Origin: Dietzia natronolimnaea
Lineage (GTDB): Bacteria > Actinomycetota > Actinomycetes > Mycobacteriales > Mycobacteriaceae
Assembly: GCF_002289575.1 (NCBI RefSeq)
Contig: NZ_NTGA01000007.1
Location: 62,001 to 126,000 of the forward strand
Length of the DNA: 64,000 bases
Direction: 5' to 3'
Numbering within the stretch: the stretch's first letter is position 1; each line of letters starts with the position of its first letter. The notes beneath the pieces were generated by a model. The model worked only from the letters and a program-made list of their open reading frames with translations. It was not told the origin of the DNA and did not search any database. This document shows positions 49,606-57,807 of this stretch, in pieces. Made by a program: the position numbers and the translations under genes.

Positions 49606-50106
49606 TCAGAGCGCGGCGGTCCAGCGGTTGAGGTGCTCGGTCTCCGCGTTGAAGAACCGGGTGAGGTGGGAGACCACCAGCTTCTCGAGCTTGCCTCCCA
49701 GCAGCGGGACGGACACCTTGACCTGGCCTGACGCGGACTCGACCACCGCGGCGCCCTCGGAGAGCGACTCCGAGCCCCCGTCGATGATCCCCAGTCCACC
49801 GGCGGCCTCCGCCCGGGCGGAGGTCGTGAACCGGTTCCCGTCGAACCCGGCGTAGGTGCTGGTCCGGACGATGATCAACCGGCCGGGCAGGACCTTGCGG
49901 GCCACGTCCGGGATGTCCTCGTCCGGGATGTGCTGGGTCACCGTCACGGTCGTGGAGTCCCCGGTGGTGACGAACTCGTCGAGCGAGTCGTCGGGGGTAC
50001 CGATGGCGGCGAGGCGGTCGTGCCAGAAGGCCTCGTCGCCGTACGAGGCGAACACGGTCTCGAGGTGCGCGTCGATGCGGGCGGAATGGGAGAAGCGGGT
50101 CGCCAT
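49606..50106 (-). CDS. DUF2505 family protein (Rv0481c-like)
   Basis: A 166-residue protein of the SRPBCC-like DUF2505 family, starting MATRFSHSARIDAHLETVFASYGDEAFW, with GGKLEKLVVSHLTRFFNAE towards the C-terminus. Function unknown; perhaps lipid-related because of the fold. The ATG at 50106 lies 8 bases after TAGGGT (50120-50115), so it may be leaderless. It is divergent from murB, exactly as Rv0481c is from Rv0482. The 96-base gap to the DUF2993 gene contains short repeats (GAACCCCGG three times) and nothing else apparent. Confidence 0.8.
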   Translation of the reverse strand: MATRFSHSARIDAHLETVFASYGDEAFWHDRLAAIGTPDDSLDEFVTTGDSTTVTVTQHIPDEDIPDVARKVLPGRLIIVRTSTYAGFDGNRFTTSARAEAAGGLGIIDGGSESLSEGAAVVESASGQVKVSVPLLGGKLEKLVVSHLTRFFNAETEHLNRWTAAL

Positions 50107-50145
50107 GGGGTCAAACCCTACAAGGGGGCGGTTACTCTCGGACGC

Positions 50146-51306
50146 GTGCTCCCGCCTTCTCCCGATCGACGCCCGGCTCACCTCGCCGACGAGGTGATCC
50201 GCGGGTTGACCACCGTGGCCGGTCTCCGGGTGGTCCCCGATTCCAGCCTGGCCGATCTCACCACCCTGCGGATCGGCGGCCGTCCCCGCGCGCTGCTGGA
50301 GTGCGAGTCCGCCGAGGCCGTCACGGCCGCGGTCGGCGCCCTCGACGCCGCGGGCGTGCCCGTGCTCGTGCTGGGCGGCGGGTCCAACCTCGTGGTCGCC
50401 GACGGGGACCTCGACCTGGTGGTGGTGGCCGTCCGCAACAGCGAGGTCGGCTACCGGGACGCCGGTACGGACGGCCCCGGGGAGATGGTCGTCCGCGCCG
50501 GAGCCGGCCTGCCCTGGGACGACCTGGTGGCGGACACCGTCGACCGCGGGTACGGCGGCCTTGAGTGCCTGTCCGGGATCCCGGGCTCGGTGGGCGCGAC
50601 CCCGGTCCAGAACGTCGGGGCCTACGGCGTCGACGTGGCGCAGGTGCTGCACCGCGTGCGCTGGTACGACCGCGCCACCGATACCGACGAATGGGTCGAG
50701 CCCGACGCGCTGGGACTGGCCTACCGCACCTCCGTGCTCAAGAACTCGTCGGCCGCGGTGGTACTCGAGGTGGAGTTCCGGCTCGACCCCGACGGTCGCA
50801 GCGAGCCGATCCGCTACGCCGAACTCGCCGGCCGGCTGGGCGTCGGGCCGGGGGAGCGGACCGACCCCGCCCTGGTGCGGCGCACCGTGCTCGAGCTGCG
50901 CCGGGGCAAGGGGATGGTGCTCGACCGCGACGACGCCGACACCTGGAGCGCCGGGTCCTTCTTCACCAACCCGGTGGTCCCCGAGGACAGGCTCCCGGTG
51001 GTGCGGTCCCGGGTCTCCGACCGGCTGGGGGCCGAGCAGGCCGAGCAGATGCCCGCGTTCGCGGCGGCGGGAGGGGTCAAACTCTCCGCGGGCTGGCTGA
51101 TCGAGCGGGCCGGGTTCGGCAAGGGGCACCCCTCGTCGTCGTCGCCCGCCCGACTGTCCACCAAACACACGCTGGCGCTGACCAACAGGGGCTCGGCCAC
51201 CGCCGAGGACGTGATCGCGCTGGCGCGTGAGGTGCGCGACGGCGTCGCCGAGGCGTTCGGCGTGGAACTGCACCCCGAGCCGGTGTGGGTGGGCTGCAGC
51301 ATCTGA
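50146..51306 (+). CDS. murB: UDP-N-acetylenolpyruvoylglucosamine reductase
   Basis: FAD- and NADPH-dependent enzyme that completes UDP-MurNAc for peptidoglycan. The 386-residue protein has LTTLRIGGRPRALLEC and VLVLGGGSNLVVADGDLD (FAD pyrophosphate binding), GLECLSGIPGSVGATPVQNVGAYG, and the catalytic Ser in TWSAGSFFTNPVV, followed by AGWLIERAGFGKG. The GTG at 50146 is 7 bases after TACTCT (50133-50138), so a leaderless start is likely. The position matches Rv0482. Confidence 0.96.
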   Translation: MLPPSPDRRPAHLADEVIRGLTTVAGLRVVPDSSLADLTTLRIGGRPRALLECESAEAVTAAVGALDAAGVPVLVLGGGSNLVVADGDLDLVVVAVRNSEVGYRDAGTDGPGEMVVRAGAGLPWDDLVADTVDRGYGGLECLSGIPGSVGATPVQNVGAYGVDVAQVLHRVRWYDRATDTDEWVEPDALGLAYRTSVLKNSSAAVVLEVEFRLDPDGRSEPIRYAELAGRLGVGPGERTDPALVRRTVLELRRGKGMVLDRDDADTWSAGSFFTNPVVPEDRLPVVRSRVSDRLGAEQAEQMPAFAAAGGVKLSAGWLIERAGFGKGHPSSSSPARLSTKHTLALTNRGSATAEDVIALAREVRDGVAEAFGVELHPEPVWVGCSI

Positions 51307-51506
51307 GCCGCCTCTCGCCACAGCCGCCTCTCGCCACGGCGCCGCTACCAGACCCTGTCGGTGACCACTGCCGCGGAGCACCCCGGCCCCCACCGATCCG
51401 GTTGACCCTGGCACGCTGGGGTATGGCCTCCTAGTGTTGACCCGGCCCGCCCCGCCCCATCCCGCGCGCCCGCTCCGGCGCCACAGTCCCATCTGGAGAT
51501 TCGCCC

Positions 51507-52589
51507 GTGGACCTCTTCGCCTATCCGGTGTCGCTCGTCATGAAATTCTGGCACTGGGTGCTCAGCTTCGTGTTCGACCCGGGTTCCGGGATCGCCTGGG
51601 TGGGCTCGGTGCTGCTGCTCGTGGTGACCGTGCGGCTGCTGCTCATGCGGTCGATGTACCGGCAGCAGTACTCCATGCGCAAGATGGCGCAGATCGCTCC
51701 CAAGATGAAGGAGCTGCAGAACAAGTACAAGGACCGCAAGAGCCCTGAGGACCGCCAGGAGCAGGCCAAGGAGATGCAGGCCCTGTACGCGGATGCCGGG
51801 GTCAATCCCGCCGCCGGGTGCCTGCCGCTGCTCGTGCAGATCCCGGTGTTCCTGGGGCTGTACTACGTGCTGCTCAACTTCTCCCCGCGCGGCGTCTCGA
51901 TCGAAGAGGCCTCGACCATGACCAACGGGGCGTTCGGCCCCGACCAGGTCGCCTCCTTCCTCAACGCCGAGATCTTCGGGGTGCCGCTCGCCTCGTACAT
52001 CCGGATGCCGCAGGACGTCATGGACTCCCTGCACCCCGGGCTGGTGCGCGAGGACATCCTCGTCCTGGCCGTGCCGCTGTTCGTGCTCGCGGGCATCGCC
52101 ACCTTCGTCAACATGTGGAACTCTTTCCGGCGGCAGAAGGCGGCCAAGGCGGCCGAGCAGGAGGCGATCGCCCGGGTCGAGGCCGAGGAGAAGGCGGGCG
52201 GGCCGGTCGTCGACGGGGAGGTCCTCGAGGTCGACGGGGAGAAGCCCGCGGACCCCGCCAAGTCCGACGGCGCGGCAGGCACCCCGGGGACTCCCGCCAC
52301 GGCCGGCGCGGCGGGCTCCACGGGCGCGGCGGGCAAGCCCCAGGACTTCCAGTCGATCGCCGAGTCCATGACCGAGTCGATGAACCAGTCGATGAAGATC
52401 ATGATGTACCTGTTCCCCTTCTTCCCCATCGTGGGCGCGTACTTCTTCAACTTCCCCATCGCTATCGGCATCTACTGGCTCACCAACAACATCTGGACCG
52501 CGGTGCAGTCGCACTTCTTCATGGAGAAGCTGGAGAAGGAGCTGCCGATGACCAGCCGCGAGGGGCTCCCGCCCAGCGCGTTCATGTGA
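51507..52589 (+). CDS. yidC: YidC/Oxa1 family membrane protein insertase
   Basis: A 360-residue insertase of the YidC/Oxa1/Alb3 family that inserts or folds membrane proteins. Helices lie near 10-50, 98-125, 185-205, 288-308 and 313-333; the second is preceded by the conserved MQALYADAGVNPAAGCLPLLVQIPVFLGLYYVL. Between the last cytoplasmic segment and the terminal helices is an insertion of about 70 residues rich in Ala, Gly, Pro and Glu. It is not next to rpmH/rnpA, the usual yidC locus, so it may be a second paralogue. GTG start with a GGAG site. Confidence 0.88.
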   Translation: MDLFAYPVSLVMKFWHWVLSFVFDPGSGIAWVGSVLLLVVTVRLLLMRSMYRQQYSMRKMAQIAPKMKELQNKYKDRKSPEDRQEQAKEMQALYADAGVNPAAGCLPLLVQIPVFLGLYYVLLNFSPRGVSIEEASTMTNGAFGPDQVASFLNAEIFGVPLASYIRMPQDVMDSLHPGLVREDILVLAVPLFVLAGIATFVNMWNSFRRQKAAKAAEQEAIARVEAEEKAGGPVVDGEVLEVDGEKPADPAKSDGAAGTPGTPATAGAAGSTGAAGKPQDFQSIAESMTESMNQSMKIMMYLFPFFPIVGAYFFNFPIAIGIYWLTNNIWTAVQSHFFMEKLEKELPMTSREGLPPSAFM

Positions 52590-52607
52590 CCGCCATGTGA
52601 CTTAGCC

Positions 52608-52652
52608 TCGCCGGCCCTGCCGGCCTCGCCGGCCTCGCCGGCCCCGCCCGGA
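52608..52652. repeat. Nine-base tandem repeats upstream of the ABC-F gene
   Basis: CTCGCCGGC and close variants occur in a row about four times (period nine) immediately after the yidC-type gene. The rest of the 264-base gap to 52853 shows no gene or clear promoter. Confidence 0.6.
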
Positions 52653-52853
52653 TGACGCCCGCGGGCGAGGCGCCCCTTGTGGCCCCGGCGGCCCGGGCGT
52701 AATCTGCACACCGGAAGTCGGCAGGCGCACGACGTGACCGCGGAGAGATCCCGGCTGCGGGGGGCGCCAGCCGAGCAGTAGACACGAGGAGACCCAGGAC
52801 AGTGCTCGACCCCAGGTGAGACCCGGCCCACCCGCCACCTCCCTGGAGCACAC

Positions 52854-54437
52854 ATGTCTTCCCTCGTCCTGTCGGACGTCGCCTACGCGTTTCCCGACGG
52901 CACCCCACTTTTCACCGCGCTCGACCTCGCCCTGCGCCCCGGCGTCACCGCCGTGGTCGGCCGCAACGGCGCGGGCAAGTCCACCCTGCTGCGCCTGATC
53001 GCGGATGAACTCTCGCCGTCCGCGGGGTCGATCTCCGTCGACGGCGAGCCCGCTCGTCCACCCACCGTCGCGTACCTGCCGCAGTTGCTCGTCGACGCCC
53101 CCGCGCGGCGCACCATCGCTGACGAACTGGGGGTCGGCGCGCGACTGGCCGCCCTCGCGCGGATCGAGGCGGGACGGGGCGACGACGACGACTTCGCCCG
53201 TATCGGGGACGACTGGTCGGTCGCCGAGCGGACCCGTGCGCTGCTCGACGACCTCGGCCTGCCCACCGATGTGGACAGACCCGTGGTCGACCTGTCCGGC
53301 GGGGAGCGCACGCTCGCGGCTCTCGCGGGCAGGCTCCTGGCGCAGCCGACGGTGTTGCTGGTGGACGAGCCGACCAACAACCTCGACCACCGCGCCCGGG
53401 CGAGGGTGTTCGCGGCGCTCGAGAGGTTCGTCGCGACGGGGAGGCGGATCGCCGTGGTGGTGAGCCACGACCTGGAGCTGCTCGAGCGGGTCGATGCCAC
53501 GGTGGAGGTGCGGTCCGGGCGGTGCAGGGTGTTCGGCGGGCCCTATTCCCTGTACCGGGAGGCGATCGATGCCGAGCAGTCCGCGGCCACGCAGGCGTTG
53601 TCGAGTGCCCGCAACGAGTGGCGCGCCGAGAAGCGGGACCGCATCGAGGGGATGGAGAAGGCGAGCCGTCGACTTGCGCAGGGGCGTCGGGTGCAGGCCG
53701 CCGGCGGAATGCCCAAGATCCTCATGAACGCGCGACGCAGCTCCTCCCAGGAGTCCGCGGGCAGGCGCCGCGCGGTCCACGAACACGGAGTCGAGCTGGC
53801 GCGCGAGCGGATGCAGGCCGCCGACGCGGCCCTCCGCCGCGAGGACCTCTTGCGGATCCCTATGCCGGACCCCGCGCTGCCGGCGGGTCGGCTCGTGGTG
53901 GACACCGTCGATCCCGTGGCGGGTCGGATTCACCTGGTCGGGCCGGCGCGGGTACGCCTGGCCGGTCCGAACGGCAGCGGAAAGACCACACTGCTGCGGC
54001 GCCTGGTCGGCACCGGGCCGCCAGGTGGGGACGACGACGCGGTGCTCGTGCCCTGGGCTCTGCTGCCGCAGGATCTGCGCATCGAGCATCCCGAGATCCG
54101 GGTGGTGGACGCGATCCATGCAGTGCGCCCCGACGCCGATGCCGAGCAGGTCCACGCCCACGCGGCGCGGATGCTCTTCACCGGGGAGGCCGGGTTCCGC
54201 CGCCTCGCGGACCTCTCCGGTGGCGAACGCCTCCGGGCGGCTCTGGCGGTCCGGTTGTTCGCGCGGCCGGTCCCGCAGCTGCTGGTGCTCGACGAGCCGA
54301 CCAACAATCTCGACCTCCCCGGTGTGGAGGTGCTCGCCGACGCCCTGCAGCAGTGGCGCGGTGCGCTGCTGCTGGTGAGCCACGATGACGGATTCTGCGA
54401 CCGGGTGGGGGTGGACGACGTGATCCGGCTCGGCTGA
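52854..54437 (+). CDS. ABC-F family ATPase
   Basis: A 527-residue soluble protein with two ABC domains and no membrane segment. Domain 1: Walker A VVGRNGAGKSTLL (about 34-46), signature LSGGERTLAALAG, Walker B VLLVDEPTNNLD. Domain 2: GPNGSGKTTLLR, LSGGERLRAALAV, LLVLDEPTNNLD. The linker (about 235-310) is basic and helical (ARNEWRAEKRDRIEGMEKASRRLAQGRRVQ). ABC-F proteins act on ribosomes, either as translation factors or as antibiotic protection factors; the compact form here resembles actinobacterial resistance-type members but no drug can be named. GGAG site before the ATG. Confidence 0.9.
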   Translation: MSSLVLSDVAYAFPDGTPLFTALDLALRPGVTAVVGRNGAGKSTLLRLIADELSPSAGSISVDGEPARPPTVAYLPQLLVDAPARRTIADELGVGARLAALARIEAGRGDDDDFARIGDDWSVAERTRALLDDLGLPTDVDRPVVDLSGGERTLAALAGRLLAQPTVLLVDEPTNNLDHRARARVFAALERFVATGRRIAVVVSHDLELLERVDATVEVRSGRCRVFGGPYSLYREAIDAEQSAATQALSSARNEWRAEKRDRIEGMEKASRRLAQGRRVQAAGGMPKILMNARRSSSQESAGRRRAVHEHGVELARERMQAADAALRREDLLRIPMPDPALPAGRLVVDTVDPVAGRIHLVGPARVRLAGPNGSGKTTLLRRLVGTGPPGGDDDAVLVPWALLPQDLRIEHPEIRVVDAIHAVRPDADAEQVHAHAARMLFTGEAGFRRLADLSGGERLRAALAVRLFARPVPQLLVLDEPTNNLDLPGVEVLADALQQWRGALLLVSHDDGFCDRVGVDDVIRLG

Positions 54438-54488
54438 CCCGGCCCCACCGCACCTCACCCGACCACCGACCACCGGAGGACCCACCCC

Positions 54489-55076
54489 ATGCGCAAGCTC
54501 GTCTACTACATCGCGGTCACCGCCGACGGGTTCATCGCCGGCCCCGACGGGCACACCGACTTCTTCCCCCTCGAGGGAGACCACATGGCCTGGCTCATCG
54601 AGCGCTACCCGGAGACGATCCCCGGCCACGTCCGCGGGGCGATGGGGTTGGCCGACACCGCTCCGCGGGCGTTCGACACGGTCCTGCTGGGCCGGCGCAC
54701 CCACCAGGTGGCGGTCGACGCGGGCCTGGCCAGCGGCTACCCGCATCTGCGCCAGTACGTGGTGACACACCGGCCGGCCGACCTGCCGGACGAACAGGGT
54801 CTCACGGCGTCGGACGAGGACCCCGTGACAGTGGCCCGCAGGCTCAAGGCCGAGGATTCCCCTCTCGACATCTGGCTGTGCGGAGGTGGGGAGCTGGCAG
54901 GGGCTCTCGTGGGTGAGATCGACGAGATCCGACTGAAGATCAATCCGGTCCTGATCGGCGCGGGGCGGCCGCTGATCTCGGGGCCCGTTCCAGCGCTGCC
55001 ACTGGTCGTGAGACGGAGGATCGGGTTCGACAGCGGGGTGAGCTACGTGGAGTACGAGCGCGCGCACTCCGGGTGA
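54489..55076 (+). CDS. Dihydrofolate reductase-fold (RibD C-terminal domain) protein
   Basis: A 195-residue protein of the RibD_C / YyaP-YwjB group. It begins RKLVYYIAVTADGFIAGPDGHTDFF, has the TVLLGRRTHQV loop (about 63-73), IWLCGGGELAGALVGEIDEIRLKINPVLIGAGRPLI (the NADPH-binding GGG and following strand) and ends VSYVEYERA. A role as an NADPH-dependent reductase is inferred from fold; the substrate is unknown. It follows the ABC-F gene by 51 bases with its own GGAGG site. Confidence 0.85.
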   Translation: MRKLVYYIAVTADGFIAGPDGHTDFFPLEGDHMAWLIERYPETIPGHVRGAMGLADTAPRAFDTVLLGRRTHQVAVDAGLASGYPHLRQYVVTHRPADLPDEQGLTASDEDPVTVARRLKAEDSPLDIWLCGGGELAGALVGEIDEIRLKINPVLIGAGRPLISGPVPALPLVVRRRIGFDSGVSYVEYERAHSG

Positions 55077-55098
55077 CAGCGTGGAGGCAGGGATCGGC

Positions 55099-55995
55099 TC
55101 ACCGCACCCAGGGCGCGTAGGGGGCGACGTGGAAGCAGGGCACCGGGCGGGCCTCAGCGGGGGCCAGTGCGTTGAGCACGTGCAACCAGACCCGCTCGCT
55201 GTACAGGGTGGCCACGTGCTCGGACAGGTCCTCGGCACATCCGGCCTGGAGTTCGATGTTGGTGACGTCGCCGGAGTAGAACTGGCGCACGAACGGGGTG
55301 ACGATCTGGTCGAACTGCGAGACGATGCTGTACATACGGACACCGGGGATGCCCTCGGGGCCACGAGGGTAGACCTCGGCGGCGAGCGGCGAGTCGACGA
55401 CCTGCTGGATGAGGGCCGGCGTCGAGTGCTCCAGGCTCCCGTACACGGCGGGCCCGAGGACCGTCAGGTAGTAGTCGGCCAGGATTCCGCCGCCCTGGGA
55501 GTGCCCGACGAGGTCGACCGCGTCCGCGCCCGTCTCGGCGAGCGCCCGGTCCACGACCTCCTGCAGGACCAGACCAGAGGCCCGGATGTCGCCGAGGCCC
55601 TGGATCGGCATCGCCGGGAAGCCCGTGACGTTGCCGAAGGTGAAGGTGTGGACGCAGTACCCGGCGTTATTGAGCACCGGGGCGCCCGCCTGCCAGGCGA
55701 GCGCCTGCGTGGTGAAGGTGGGGTGGACCAGCACGACGGGACGCGGGCGCTCCGAAGTCGGCCTGCAGTTCGGGTCGTTGGCTCCCGGAGGCGGGATCTC
55801 GGGAGCCAACGACGCCTGGAACCCGGCCGAGATGTCGAAGGGAACCGGCAGTGGGCCCTCGGTGGGCGACTGCGCGCGGGCCGGGGTGGTGGCGGAACCC
55901 ACGAGGAGCACCGCCACGGCGACCACCGCCACCGCGGCGACGATCCGCCTCGCTCCGAGTGGGCGTGCGGGTGGTCTGGTCGCGGCTCCGATCAC
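55099..55995 (-). CDS. Secreted lipase / esterase
   Basis: A 298-residue exported alpha/beta hydrolase. The N-terminal signal (ARRIVAAVAVVAVAVLLVGSA, cleavage after TPARA) is followed by RPVVLVHPTFTTQALAWQ (oxyanion region), nucleophile motif VDLVGHSQGGGILADYYL (Ser near 168), a catalytic Asp probably in SQFDQIVTPF, and a His in EHVATLYSERVWLHVLNAL. Three or four Cys (NDPNCRP, NAGYCVH, QAGCAED, PVPCFH) could form two disulfides, as in secreted triacylglycerol lipases of actinobacteria. GTG start at 55995. Confidence 0.85.
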   Translation of the reverse strand: MIGAATRPPARPLGARRIVAAVAVVAVAVLLVGSATTPARAQSPTEGPLPVPFDISAGFQASLAPEIPPPGANDPNCRPTSERPRPVVLVHPTFTTQALAWQAGAPVLNNAGYCVHTFTFGNVTGFPAMPIQGLGDIRASGLVLQEVVDRALAETGADAVDLVGHSQGGGILADYYLTVLGPAVYGSLEHSTPALIQQVVDSPLAAEVYPRGPEGIPGVRMYSIVSQFDQIVTPFVRQFYSGDVTNIELQAGCAEDLSEHVATLYSERVWLHVLNALAPAEARPVPCFHVAPYAPWVR

Positions 55996-56101
55996 CGGAG
56001 TCCCCCTGCCGTCGCGCCGTGGCCCGCTGCGAGGGGGCCGACTCCATGGGTGTGATGGCCCTCACCCTAGGAAGGAGTGACGCAGTTCGCTGCGCTTCGC
56101 G

Positions 56102-56644
56102 TCAGACGGCGCCGCCGGCGACCGCGGGCGGGGTGCCGGTGTTGGAGGAGGCGTCGGTCTCGCGGGCCAGGTACTCCTCGATGCGGAACCAGTCATTGTC
56201 CGCGCGCTCGGCGATCGCCACGAGGGTGCTCATGTTGGCGACCTCCTCGACCTGCTCGCGCAGGAACCACAGCATGAACTGCTCACCCAGCGGATCGGCC
56301 TCGGCGCGAGCGGCCTGGAACAGCGCCTCGATCTGGCGGGTGACCTGCTTCTCCTGCTCGAGTGCGTACCGCAGCGCGGCGACGGGTCCCTCGAAGTCGG
56401 CCTGCGGGCCGGGGACGGCCGGGATGGTCACCTCGATGTCGCGGTCGAGCATGTACTGCACCATCATCATCGCGTGGTTCCGCTCACCGAGGCTGTGCTG
56501 ATAGAAGCGCCCGGCGAGCTGGGGCAGGTCCTTGGCGTCGGCCCACACGGCGATCGCGATGTACTGCTGGCTCGCGGCGAACTCGTGGCCGACCTGTGCG
56601 GACAACAGTTCGGTGAACGACGACGACTTCTTGGCCATGATCAT
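56102..56644 (-). CDS. Ferritin
   Basis: Iron-storage protein of 180 residues forming a 24-mer shell. Four-helix-bundle ferroxidase residues are seen in VGHEFAASQQYIAIAVWAD, HSLGERNHAMMMVQYMLDRD (Glu and His) and EQFMLWFLREQVEEVANMSTLV. It is nonhaem ferritin, like mycobacterial BfrB, with a Ser/Thr/Pro-rich C-terminal extension. The ATG at 56644 has a GGAAGG site; the second Met two codons later is a possible start. IdeR-like sites lie upstream of the promoter, suggesting induction when iron is plentiful. Confidence 0.93.
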   Translation of the reverse strand: MIMAKKSSSFTELLSAQVGHEFAASQQYIAIAVWADAKDLPQLAGRFYQHSLGERNHAMMMVQYMLDRDIEVTIPAVPGPQADFEGPVAALRYALEQEKQVTRQIEALFQAARAEADPLGEQFMLWFLREQVEEVANMSTLVAIAERADNDWFRIEEYLARETDASSNTGTPPAVAGGAV

Positions 56645-56716
56645 GGCGCCCTTCCTCTCGGGGGACCTCGACGGGTGTGGAGGTCGGCGGGGGGCGTGGT
56701 GCGCCCCAGGGGTCCA

Positions 56717-56778
56717 AGAGTAGGACTGTCGACGGCGTTTCACCAGGTCAGTAAGCCTAACCGAACATCGCTAAGCCT
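56717..56778 (-). promoter_or_regulatory. Ferritin promoter with tandem IdeR/DtxR-like boxes
   Basis: On the minus strand TGGTGA (56745-56740), 17 bases, TACTCT (56722-56717) form the promoter. Just upstream, GTCAGTAAGCCTAACCGAA (56747-56765) matches 14 of 19 positions of the IdeR consensus, and the core TAAGCCT recurs exactly 20 bases further (56752 and 56772). Sites upstream of -35 fit activation by IdeR, as at mycobacterial bfrB. Confidence 0.6.
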
Positions 56779-57077
56779 GGCCTGGCCGGTGGTGTTGCGC
56801 GGCAGGATCACTCGGCGGTCCGTGTGGCGGGTGGAGGCCGATGGTGGAGCCCGGGAGTCTCCGCGCAGGGGTGTGAGGTTGCGAACACGTGAACGCGACC
56901 CGGGCTCGGCCCACTTTCTTCGACGTCAATATGTCCTGAGTGTTTCGGTCACTTAACTTCTGGCCTGCGCTCGTGATTGTCCTTGAAGTGTTCACCCACG
57001 GTGGACAATGATCACTGGCGACGACTCAACGTGTCCGACCGCTTGTGCGGGAATCGCCGTAGCAGAGGAGCTGTGCT
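56779..57077. other. Gene-free region between ferritin and urease
   Basis: No coding potential is apparent in this stretch. A 19-base near-palindrome TGTTCACCCACGGTGGACA lies at 56989-57007, about 70 bases before the urease start; an outer imperfect pair GTGATTGTCC (56973) and GGACAAT (57003) surrounds it. A TTGAAG (56983-56988) could be a -35 with a poor -10 after it. This is the likely control region of the urease operon. Confidence 0.5.
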
Positions 57078-57785
57078 GTGCACCTGACCCCGAAGGAAGA
57101 GGATCGACTCCTCCTTTTCCTTGCCGCAGAGTTGGCACGCCGTCATAGGGACAAAGGCCTCAGGCTGAGCTGCCCGGAGGCTCGTGCGCTGATCGCGGAC
57201 GAGGTGGTCGAAGCCGCACGGGCCGGTGCGTCCGTCGCGGAGGCCGCGCACATCGGGGGCCACCTCCTCACCGAAGACGATCTGCTTCCGGGTGTCGCGG
57301 ATCTCGTGGGGACCGTCCAGGTGGAGGGGTTCTTCGACGACGGCCAGAAGCTGGTCACCATCCACGATCCCATCCGGCCGGGGAGTAATTCGGACCCGAC
57401 CGAAACGCATGTCACCCCCGGCGAGATCCTCGTGGCGGACGGTGAGATCGAGCTGAACAGCGGGCGGGAGACAACCACGTTGACGGTGGTCAACACCGGT
57501 GATCGCCCGATTCAGGTGGGGTCGCACTTCCACTTCTTCGAGGTGAACCGCGCCCTGTCCTTCGATCGCCGTGAGGCGTACGGGATGCACCTCGACATCG
57601 CCTCGGGCACCGCGGTCCGGTTTGAACCCGGCGAGGAGCGAGACGTCCGGCTGACGGACTTCGGCGGGACGAGGGAACTGTACGGCCTCAACGACATGAC
57701 CAACGAGGCGCTGCGCCAGGAACCGTCCGAGGACCTCCTGGCCGCTCTGGACGACGCGGGCTTCCTCCGCCCGACTCACGACTGA
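57078..57785 (+). CDS. ureAB: Urease subunit gamma/beta fusion
   Basis: The two small urease subunits in one 235-residue chain. Gamma part about 1-100 ([37 protein letters not shown] ... [14 protein letters not shown]); beta part about 110-225 ([52 protein letters not shown]). Fusion of gamma and beta is known in other bacteria. GTG start with a GAGGAG site. It heads ureAB-C-G-D-E-F, all on one strand with short gaps or overlaps. Confidence 0.95.
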   Translation: MHLTPKEEDRLLLFLAAELARRHRDKGLRLSCPEARALIADEVVEAARAGASVAEAAHIGGHLLTEDDLLPGVADLVGTVQVEGFFDDGQKLVTIHDPIRPGSNSDPTETHVTPGEILVADGEIELNSGRETTTLTVVNTGDRPIQVGSHFHFFEVNRALSFDRREAYGMHLDIASGTAVRFEPGEERDVRLTDFGGTRELYGLNDMTNEALRQEPSEDLLAALDDAGFLRPTHD

Positions 57786-57807
57786 CACTCACGCGAAGGG
57801 GATACCG

